This document shows positions 1 to 4,812 of a DNA stretch of 6,666 nt, piece after piece; positions within the stretch are counted from its first letter, which is position 1, and every line of letters begins with the position of its first letter. This DNA comes from an uncultured Coriobacteriaceae bacterium (lineage in GTDB: Bacteria; Actinomycetota; Coriobacteriia; Coriobacteriales; Eggerthellaceae). The notes below the pieces were generated by a model that saw nothing but the letters and a program-made list of their open reading frames with translations, was not told where the DNA came from and ran no database searches. The stretch covers positions 1-6,666 of the forward strand of contig URRZ01000100.1 of NCBI GenBank assembly GCA_900550385.1. Direction: 5' to 3'. A program made the position numbers and the translations under genes.

Positions 1-377
<377 letters not shown>

Positions 378-629
378 ATCGGGGCCGGGCACCGCTGCCC
401 GGCCTTAGAGTCCGATTCCTAATTCTGCGGGCGGGCCCCCGAGCCGTCTGGGGCTCGGGCCGGGCCGCCCGCGGGCATCTCAAACCCGTCCCCCTCAAGG
501 GGGCCGGGAACGCATCTAGCATAAAATCTGATGATCCGATTCGAATTCCGTCTCTCCAGTATCCGGTTTTCAAGGTCCCGCCGGGCCCCCTGGAGGGCCG
601 CGGCCGCCCCGCACTCCCGTGCGGCGCGA
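378..629 (-). ncRNA. rRNA operon leader (precursor 16S 5' region)
   Basis: This is the transcribed stretch between the predicted start (about 629) and mature 16S. It has no credible coding content. Visible structures, read as RNA on the minus strand: a hairpin right after the start (609-624; CCGCAC stem, GGGA loop of the GNRA class), a boxA-like site (560-576), and a large hairpin at about 427-476 whose core pairs 438-445 with 452-459 (8 bp, 6-nt loop) and whose flanks are also GC-complementary. The large hairpin and flanks are where 16S precursor processing stems usually form, but the matching 3' trailer is outside the window, so this role is inferred. Confidence 0.8.
560..576 (-). promoter_or_regulatory. 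boxA-like antitermination site in the rRNA leader
   Basis: On the minus strand the sequence reads ACCTTGAAAACCGGATA. It resembles the Gram-positive rRNA boxA core (C/TTTGAAAAC), which recruits NusB/NusE (S10) and reduces premature termination in untranslated rRNA. It lies about 55-70 nt after the predicted start and well before mature 16S, the expected place. The T at the third core position is conserved only partly, and no boxB partner was identified, so the call rests on the core and its location. Confidence 0.5.
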
Positions 630-635
630 GGTAGT

Positions 636-664
636 ATATTACGCACTCCCGGGCCCTCCGTCAA
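636..664 (-). promoter_or_regulatory. rRNA operon promoter (sigma-70 type)
   Basis: On the minus strand: -35 TTGACG (659-664), a 17-bp spacer (642-658), -10 TAATAT (636-641), then ACTACCTCGCGC, giving a start near 627-629. Nine bases above the -35 is TAAAAAAAGTTGC (674-686), continued upstream by a T-run and A-run (to about 696). This A/T tract is placed like an UP element, the alpha-subunit binding site typical of rRNA promoters. Both hexamers match consensus in five of six positions at the optimal spacing, and the downstream gene is 16S. The tRNA promoter at 2598-2626 has the same layout. Confidence 0.88.
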
Positions 665-765
665 GCGATATTTGCAACTTTTTTTAAAAAAATTTTCCCT
701 GCCCTGCCTTCAACTCCGCTTCCTCGGCGTTTCCCCTGCCCAGCTGCCGTAAACTATCCTTGTCT

Positions 766-815
766 CATATATATGCGCGAACCATAGGGATCGATCGTAT
801 ACGATCATATATATG
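766..815. promoter_or_regulatory. Cluster of AT-rich palindromes before cca (possible operator)
   Basis: Two exact copies of the 11-mer TCATATATATG (765-775 and 805-815), each containing the palindrome CATATATATG, lie 40 bp apart. Between them and abutting the second is a perfect 14-bp palindrome, GATCGTATACGATC (793-806). The set lies 38 bp before the cca start in an otherwise GC-rich region. The layout suggests a protein-binding site, but no regulator or named motif is recognised. I could not assign a convincing sigma-70 promoter for cca: TTGTCT at 760-765 has no good -10 partner, and TATACG at 798-803 has no good -35. The sequence at 697-759 is pyrimidine-rich and shows nothing else. Confidence 0.4.
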
Positions 816-840
816 GATCGAGAACGCACACGACGTTGCG

Positions 841-846
841 AGGAGG
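841..846 (+). promoter_or_regulatory. Shine-Dalgarno site that fixes the cca start
   Basis: AGGAGG is followed by a 6-base gap and ATG at 853. The perfect site and ideal spacing decide for this start over the in-frame TTG at 760, which would add 31 residues not expected for the family. Confidence 0.9.
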
Positions 847-852
847 CACCGC

Positions 853-2223
853 ATGATTCCCCTGTACCCGCCTGAGAGGTGCATCCCGAAAAGGGCGCTG
901 AGGGTGATCGACGTGTTGGAGGGCGCCGGGTTCGAAGCGTGGTGCGTGGGCGGATGCGTCCGGGACAGCCTGCGGGGCCGCGCCATCGAAGACGTCGACA
1001 TCGCCTGCAGCGCGCTTTGGGAGAACACGGCGCGCGCGTGCCGCGCCGCCGGCATGAAGGTGCACGAGACCGGCGTCAAGCACGGCACCGTCACGGTGGT
1101 CTTCGATGACGAGCCGTTCGAGGTGACCACCTACCGCGTCGACGGATCCTATTCCGATTCGCGCCACCCCGACGAGGTGCGCTTCGTCAGGTCCATCGAG
1201 GAGGACCTCGCGCGGCGCGACTTCACCATCAACGCCATGGCCTACCACCCCCGAAGGGGCCTGCTGGATCCGTTCGGCGGGAGGGAGGATTTGGAGGAGG
1301 GCATCCTGCGCACGGTGGGCGATCCGGCGAAGCGCTTCGACGAGGACGCACTGCGCATCCTGCGCGCCTGCCGCTTCGTCTCGCGCCTGGGATGCAGCAT
1401 CGATCCCCCCACCTACCGGGCGATGCTGTCGGGCAAATCGAAGCTGTGCAGGGTTTCCGGCGAGCGGATAACCGCCGAGCTGCAGAAGCTGCTGACGGGC
1501 CAGCACGTGCGCCGCGCGCTCATGGAGACGGTCGACGTCTTGTCCGCCGTGCTGCCCGAGCTGGTCGCCATGAAGGGCTTCGACCAATGCACGCCCTACC
1601 ATGTCTACGACGTGCTCGAGCATACGGCGCGGGCGGTCGAGGCCGCGCCCCCCTATCCGCTGGTGCGCTGGGCGGCCTTGTTCCACGACATGGGCAAGCC
1701 CGCCGCGTTCTTCGAAGAGGACGGGGGGCGAGGGCATTTCTACGGCCATGCCAAGATCAGCGCCGCGTTGGCGCGCGGGGCGATGGATCGGCTGTCGCTG
1801 CCGTCAAGCATGCGCGACGACGTTCTGACGCTGGTCGAACGGCACGACGACGTGATCGAAGCGACCCCGAAGGCGGTGAAGCGCGCCTTGGCGCGCCTGG
1901 GGGGCGACGTCGCCTTGTTCCGGACGCTCTGCGATCTGAAGCGCGCCGACGCCTCCGCGCAGGCGCCCGGATACGCCGACGAGCGCATCGCCCGCGCGGA
2001 CGGGCTCGAACGCATGCTGCGGCAGATCCTGGAGAGCGAGGAGGCGTTCACCCTGGGGCAGCTCGCCGTGGACGGGCGCGACGCGATGGCGGCGGGCATC
2101 CCCCAGGGGCCGCGCATCGGGGCGGCGCTGGACGCGGCGCTGGACGCCGTCATCGACGGGGATCTTCCCAACGAGCGCGAGGAGCTGCTTGCGTTCTTGA
2201 AGGGGATGGCGGAGGCGGAATAG
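853..2223 (+). CDS. cca: CCA tRNA nucleotidyltransferase with C-terminal HD domain
   Basis: A 456-residue protein that adds or repairs the 3'-terminal CCA of tRNAs from CTP and ATP, in the cytoplasm. The N-terminal catalytic head carries the class II nucleotidyltransferase signature: VGGCVRD (32-38) and the metal-binding pair D47/D49 in EDVDIA. It continues with RRDFTINAMAY (121-131), the nucleotide-selecting region, and RFDEDALRILRACRF (161-175), typical of the family. The C-terminal half has an HD phosphohydrolase-type domain: LFHDMGKP with H278/D279, then H295 and H299 in GHFYGH, and H331/D332. Together these suggest an additional metal-dependent phosphatase or phosphodiesterase activity, as in other HD-containing members. 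Length is usual for the HD-containing form. It is transcribed away from the rRNA operon and converges on the tRNA cluster. No terminator is seen after its stop. It could be labelled poly(A) polymerase family, but the full motif set and HD domain favour CCA addition. Confidence 0.96.
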   Translation: MIPLYPPERCIPKRALRVIDVLEGAGFEAWCVGGCVRDSLRGRAIEDVDIACSALWENTARACRAAGMKVHETGVKHGTVTVVFDDEPFEVTTYRVDGSYSDSRHPDEVRFVRSIEEDLARRDFTINAMAYHPRRGLLDPFGGREDLEEGILRTVGDPAKRFDEDALRILRACRFVSRLGCSIDPPTYRAMLSGKSKLCRVSGERITAELQKLLTGQHVRRALMETVDVLSAVLPELVAMKGFDQCTPYHVYDVLEHTARAVEAAPPYPLVRWAALFHDMGKPAAFFEEDGGRGHFYGHAKISAALARGAMDRLSLPSSMRDDVLTLVERHDDVIEATPKAVKRALARLGGDVALFRTLCDLKRADASAQAPGYADERIARADGLERMLRQILESEEAFTLGQLAVDGRDAMAAGIPQGPRIGAALDAALDAVIDGDLPNEREELLAFLKGMAEAE

Positions 2224-2244
2224 GGGCTCCGCATCGGAAGGGAA

Positions 2245-2319
2245 TGGAGCCAGCGACAGGATTCGAACCTGCAACAGGCGGTTTACAAAACCGCTACGCT
2301 ACCGTTGCGTCACGCTGGC
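2245..2319 (-). tRNA. tRNA-Thr (anticodon TGT)
   Basis: A complete 75-nt cloverleaf on the minus strand. The acceptor stem GCCAGCG/CGCTGGC is a perfect 7 bp; the D arm is ACGC/GCGT; the anticodon stem GCGGT/ACCGC holds the loop TTTGTAA with TGT at positions 34-36, reading ACA. The T arm has the TTCGAAT loop. The discriminator is T, and the CCA is encoded (2245-2247). It is the last gene of the tRNA cluster but lies beyond an intrinsic terminator (2330-2356), and no promoter is seen in the short gap before it. Its 3' end is 21 nt from the cca stop, in the converging direction. Confidence 0.95.
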
Positions 2320-2323
2320 ACCT

Positions 2324-2356
2324 AAGCAAAAGCCCGAAAGCGAGGCTTTCGGGCTT
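2324..2356 (-). terminator. Intrinsic terminator between tRNA-Glu and tRNA-Thr
   Basis: A perfect 12-bp stem (AAGCCCGAAAGC, 2345-2356 on the minus strand, with its complement at 2330-2341) closes a 3-nt loop. The stem is GC-rich in the middle and ends in a run of four U followed by GCUU. This is the form of a rho-independent terminator for minus-strand transcription. On the plus strand the hairpin is followed by GGGTAACC with no U-tract, so it does not suit cca. It starts 9 nt after tRNA-Glu and its tail ends about 5 nt before tRNA-Thr. Confidence 0.72.
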
Positions 2357-2365
2357 GGGTAACCT

Positions 2366-2442
2366 TGGTAGCTCCGACCGGATTCGAACCGGCGACCTCC
2401 GCCTTGAGAGGGCGGCGTCCTAAACCGCTAGACGACGGAGCC
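2366..2442 (-). tRNA. tRNA-Glu (anticodon CTC)
   Basis: A complete 77-nt cloverleaf on the minus strand: acceptor GGCTCCG/CGGAGCT (ending in a G1-U72 pair), D arm GTCTAGCGGTTTAGGAC, anticodon stem CCGCC/GGCGG with loop CTCTCAA giving CTC, which reads GAG, and T arm GCCGG-TTCGAAT-CCGGT. The discriminator is A and CCA is encoded (2366-2368). The G1-U72 pair also occurs, as I recall, in other actinobacterial tRNA-Glu genes, so it is not taken as a defect. It lies 30 nt after tRNA-Gln and 9 nt before the terminator. Confidence 0.95.
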
Positions 2443-2472
2443 ACGTATGTCTTTGCGCTGCGGATCGGAAAA

Positions 2473-2546
2473 TGGCTGGGGTGGAAGGAGTCGAACCCTC
2501 ACAGACGGAACCAGAATCCGTTGTACTGCCATTATACGACACCCCA
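2473..2546 (-). tRNA. tRNA-Gln (anticodon CTG)
   Basis: A complete 74-nt cloverleaf on the minus strand: acceptor TGGGGTG/CACCCCA, with the weak U1-A72 first pair usual for tRNA-Gln, D arm GTATAATGGCAGTAC, anticodon stem ACGGA/TCCGT with loop TTCTGGT giving CTG, which reads CAG, and T arm GAGGG-TTCGACT-CCTTC. The discriminator is G and CCA is encoded (2473-2475). It is the first gene of the cluster, with a 40-50 nt leader between the promoter and its 5' end. Confidence 0.95.
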
Positions 2547-2560
2547 TCGGCTTCCCGATG

Positions 2561-2591
2561 CTCGCGTTGCTTTCGCAACGCTTGAGCGCGA
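2561..2591 (-). other. Leader hairpin of the tRNA operon
   Basis: In the minus-strand transcript, GCGTTGC (2575-2581) pairs with GCAACGC (2564-2570) around a GAAA loop, a stable GNRA tetraloop. CTC and GAG extend the stem across an AA bulge. The hairpin fills most of the leader between the predicted start (about 2590) and tRNA-Gln. It is likely a 5' structure of the precursor removed by processing; a regulatory role is not shown. Confidence 0.6.
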
Positions 2592-2597
2592 GTGAGT

Positions 2598-2626
2598 ATA
2601 TTACAGATGGTTCGGTCATCCGTCAA
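2598..2626 (-). promoter_or_regulatory. Promoter of the tRNA Gln-Glu-(Thr) operon
   Basis: On the minus strand: -35 TTGACG (2621-2626), a 17-bp spacer, -10 TAATAT (2598-2603), then ACTCACTCGCGC, giving a start near 2590. An A-tract element, TAAAAAAAGTTGC (2636-2648), lies 9 bp above the -35. Hexamers, spacer length, A-tract element and its distance, and the discriminator CTCGCGC are all the same as at the rRNA promoter (636-664), which supports both calls. Confidence 0.88.
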
Positions 2627-2707
2627 CCCCTATCGGCAACTTTTTTTAATTGATTCTCGCCTGCAAATATCAAGGAATCAGGCGCACCTGCGAGGGCGTC
2701 GCATTAT

Positions 2708-2738
2708 GCCCGGATCCCACCTGAAATGGGAACCGGGC
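2708..2738. other. Stem-loop in the gap between the tRNA promoter and the radical SAM gene
   Basis: GCCCGG (2708-2713) pairs with CCGGGC (2733-2738), and TCCCA (2715-2719) with TGGGA (2727-2731), with one A-A mismatch and a 7-nt loop. Neither strand has a U-tract after it, so it is not a standard terminator. It lies in the 155-bp gap 2650-2804, which holds no credible gene. It could be a 3' UTR structure of the upstream minus-strand operon. Confidence 0.4.
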
Positions 2739-2775
2739 GCCCACCTCGGAAGCGGGAAGCGATCGCGTCCCATCC

Positions 2776-2810
2776 GAATGAGAAAAAACCTCCGTCCCTT
2801 TCTCTCATTC
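2776..2810 (-). terminator. Possible weak terminator or stem-loop at the end of the radical SAM gene
   Basis: GAATGAGA (2776-2783) and TCTCATTC (2803-2810) are exact inverted repeats that overlap the stop codon of the radical SAM gene. On the minus strand a run of six T lies inside the structure, after a purine-rich stretch, and not after the stem. It is therefore not a classic intrinsic terminator, though it is the only candidate at this operon end. Confidence 0.35.
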
Positions 2811-3779
2811 CACGCCGGTGAGGTCGAACGGGGGGATGAAGCTTTCCTCGGCGGCGCCGCCCTCCTGCCAGAAGTAGTCCTGCACGCCCAGTTCGTCGGC
2901 GTAGTCGAGCAGGCGCTCGTAGTCGTCGTCGGGCACGCGGCGGGCGAGCTCGGGGCAGGACTCCAGGATGCGCGCGGCACGCATGTCGCCCGCACGCGCC
3001 GCATCGGCGAGCACGGGGGTGTACTGGTTCATGAGGGAAAGCCGCACCGACCCGCCGTAGCGCTCGTGCAGCAGGCGCACCGCCCGCTTGGAATCGTTCA
3101 ACGCGCCGGGCAGCATCAGGTGGCGCACCACCACCCCGCGCGTCATGCGAGGCATGCCGCCCACCTCGTCGTAGCGGGGCTGTCCCACCTGCGCCGCCAT
3201 CTCGTCGAGCGCCGCCAAGGCGACCTCCGGGTAGTCGGGGGCCTTCGAGTAGCGCGCCGCAAGGCCGGCGGAGGCGTACTTGAAATCCGTCAGGTACACG
3301 TCCACCGTGCCGGCGTTGGCGCGCACGGCCTCGACGGTCTCATAGCCCGAGGTGTTCCACACGATGGGAAGCTCCAGCCCGTCGCCGCGAGCCCGCCGCA
3401 CCGCCTCGCGCGCCTGCGGGGCGTAGTGGGTGGGCGTGACGAAGTTGATGTTGAGCGCCCCCAGCGCTTGCAGCTCCAGGCATATCCGGGCAAGGCGGCC
3501 GACGCTCACGGCGGCTCCCGCGCGCCCTGCGGCTATCGGCTCGTTCTGGCAGTACGCGCAGCGCAGCGGGCAGCCCGAGAAGAACACGGTGCCGCTTCCC
3601 GCCTCGCCGCTGATGGGAGGCTCCTCCCAGAAATGCAGCGCGGCGCGGGCGACCACCAGCGCGTCATCGGCGCCGCATGCGCCGCGCTGCCCCGCGCGGC
3701 GATCCGCCCCGCAGCGGCGGGGGCACAGCTCGCACGAGGACGGCAGGAGGGAAAGCTCCGAGGGTTCGGGATCGGGCAT
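2805..3779 (-). CDS. PflX-type (COG1313) radical SAM protein
   Basis: A 324-residue radical SAM protein of the group related to pyruvate formate-lyase activating enzymes. The cluster motif is C70-x3-C74-x2-C77 in SGCPLRCAYCQN, which binds the [4Fe-4S] cluster that cleaves S-adenosylmethionine. An N-terminal Cys module precedes it: C16, C19, C23 and C35 in CELCPRRCGADR and RGACG. Other family hallmarks are NINFVTPTHY (110-119), VWNTSGYE (140-147), DVYLTDFKY (160-168), RHLMLPG (219-225), SLMNQY (248-253) and the ending FIPPFDLTGV. Length is normal for the family. The physiological substrate of this family is not known to me; glycyl-radical activation is only an analogy. The start ATG is 11 nt after the stop of the gene before it and has no clear Shine-Dalgarno site, so translation may be coupled. 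It is the last gene of the operon. Confidence 0.9.
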   Translation of the reverse strand: MPDPEPSELSLLPSSCELCPRRCGADRRAGQRGACGADDALVVARAALHFWEEPPISGEAGSGTVFFSGCPLRCAYCQNEPIAAGRAGAAVSVGRLARICLELQALGALNINFVTPTHYAPQAREAVRRARGDGLELPIVWNTSGYETVEAVRANAGTVDVYLTDFKYASAGLAARYSKAPDYPEVALAALDEMAAQVGQPRYDEVGGMPRMTRGVVVRHLMLPGALNDSKRAVRLLHERYGGSVRLSLMNQYTPVLADAARAGDMRAARILESCPELARRVPDDDYERLLDYADELGVQDYFWQEGGAAEESFIPPFDLTGVE

Positions 3780-3790
3780 GGAACCGGCGC

Positions 3791-4807
3791 CTAGTTCGGG
3801 GAATACGAGCCGTAGCCGCCCCGGTAGGCCCCATCGTTGTCGTAGCCCTCGAAGCCGTCGTAGTCGTCGTATTCGTCGTAGTCGTCATCGCGGTCGTGAT
3901 CATGGTCGGCATGGCCGTGGCCGTCGGCGTCACCGGCGTGATCGCCGTACACCCGCTCGGCGCGCGACCAGTCCAAGCCCTGCTCCGCGCAGGCGGACTC
4001 CTCGCCGTAGACCAGCGACAAGGCGACGGGCGCCTTGTCGGACCCGCCTATGACGGCAAGCAGCTCCAGAAGGTGCATGCACGCCTCCGTCTGCGGGAGG
4101 ATCAGGTCGGAATCGTCCGCCGCCCTCCGCCCGGCGGACAGCACGGCCATCATCATCACGACGCAGTAGGAGCCCTCCAACCCCATCTCCGCGATCGCGC
4201 GCACGTAGCCCCCCGCCCCCACCGAACCCGCAAAAGGGGCCTGCGGCGCGAGGCCGGAAGCCCCCGCCGCGCGCCGGACCGCATGGCAGAGCGCCTGCGA
4301 TTCCGCCGCGGCGATGAGGGTCGCCACCTGCTGGATGGTGCGCGCCGCGCGCGCCAGCTGGGCGGATCCCAAAGGCCCTTCCGCATGGACCTCGCCCGCG
4401 ATGGCGCGCAGGAACGGCATCGCCGCCTCCACGTCATCGTCCTCCCCCGCTGCGAAGCACAGCAGGTTCGCAGGGCTGGAGAACGCGTCCTCCCAGGCGG
4501 CGTCCAGCACGGCGATGGGGGCCTCGACGGGCCGCAGCTCGCTCACCAACGCCACCGCCGAAAGCTCGCGGGCGAACCCCGGCGTCGAGGGCGACAGGTC
4601 CACCAGGAGCGTGCCGGGGCGCGCCACCTGCACGAACCCGCCGTCGTCGAAATAGGCGTCTTCCAGCTGCTGCTGCGACGTGCAGTACGTCACGGCCATC
4701 GCCGCGTCCTCGAGCGATTCGACCCGCTGCCAGCCGGCGTTGGCGGCGAAGCGCTCCACCGCGCCGCCCACCGCCGCATTGCCGTAGAACACGAAGGTGT
4801 TGTCCAT
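3791..4807 (-). CDS. Divergent 3-hydroxyisobutyrate dehydrogenase-like NAD(P)-binding protein
   Basis: A 338-residue protein resembling the beta-hydroxyacid dehydrogenase / 6-phosphogluconate dehydrogenase group. The N-terminus (5-20) has a degraded nucleotide-binding turn, G9-N-A-A-V-G14, where the family has GxGxxG. GTLLVDLSPSTPG (65-77) matches the family's VDxST segment, and RPVEAPI (92-98) the following DAPV-like segment. The catalytic segment GPLGSAQLARAARTIQ (144-159) aligns with GxxGxGxxxKxxxN, but the catalytic Lys is R153 and the Asn is T157. The helical second domain (about 160-288) still aligns in outline, ending in GLDWSRAERVYG. A low-complexity His/Asp/Tyr tail follows (289-338). 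No signal peptide or membrane segment is visible. AGGGG, overlapping the upstream stop (4816-4820), gives a ribosome site 8 nt from ATG, and only 5 nt separate the genes. The fold is inferred with fair confidence; enzyme activity is doubtful and no substrate is proposed. Confidence 0.72.
   Translation of the reverse strand: MDNTFVFYGNAAVGGAVERFAANAGWQRVESLEDAAMAVTYCTSQQQLEDAYFDDGGFVQVARPGTLLVDLSPSTPGFARELSAVALVSELRPVEAPIAVLDAAWEDAFSSPANLLCFAAGEDDDVEAAMPFLRAIAGEVHAEGPLGSAQLARAARTIQQVATLIAAAESQALCHAVRRAAGASGLAPQAPFAGSVGAGGYVRAIAEMGLEGSYCVVMMMAVLSAGRRAADDSDLILPQTEACMHLLELLAVIGGSDKAPVALSLVYGEESACAEQGLDWSRAERVYGDHAGDADGHGHADHDHDRDDDYDEYDDYDGFEGYDNDGAYRGGYGSYSPN
3794..3943 (-). repeat. His/Asp/Tyr-rich low-complexity tail coding region
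   Basis: These 150 bp encode the last 50 residues (289-338) of the dehydrogenase-like protein. The stretch has 15 Asp, 5 His (290, 297, 299, 302, 304) and 7 Tyr, first as alternating H/D (HADHDHDRDDD) and then as D/Y/G units (DYDEYDDYDG, EGYDNDG). The DNA is a near-triplet repeat of GTC/GTA-like units on the plus strand, prone to length change by slippage. Spacing of His and Asp would suit divalent metal binding, but this is inference from composition only. Confidence 0.7.
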
Positions 4808-4812
4808 GTCGC

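Noticed and set aside
760..852. Longer N-terminus of cca from an in-frame TTG (31 extra residues)
   Set aside because: The extension overlaps palindromic intergenic DNA, has no homology I recognise, and a perfect AGGAGG with ideal spacing precedes ATG at 853.
805..1749. 314-residue open frame on the minus strand across cca
   Set aside because: It is antisense to cca, has no ribosome site of note and no recognisable domain.
2330..2356. Hairpin as the terminator of cca on the plus strand
   Set aside because: No U-tract follows on the plus strand; U-rich sequence follows only on the minus strand.
1392..2423. 343-residue plus-strand open frame overlapping cca and two tRNAs
   Set aside because: It is a shifted frame of cca that runs on through tRNA-Thr and into tRNA-Glu; composition is Arg/Gly/Ala-rich noise.
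2592..3794. 400-residue open frame on the plus strand across the radical SAM gene
   Set aside because: It begins inside the tRNA promoter and runs opposite a gene with clear family motifs; its composition is that of a shadow frame.
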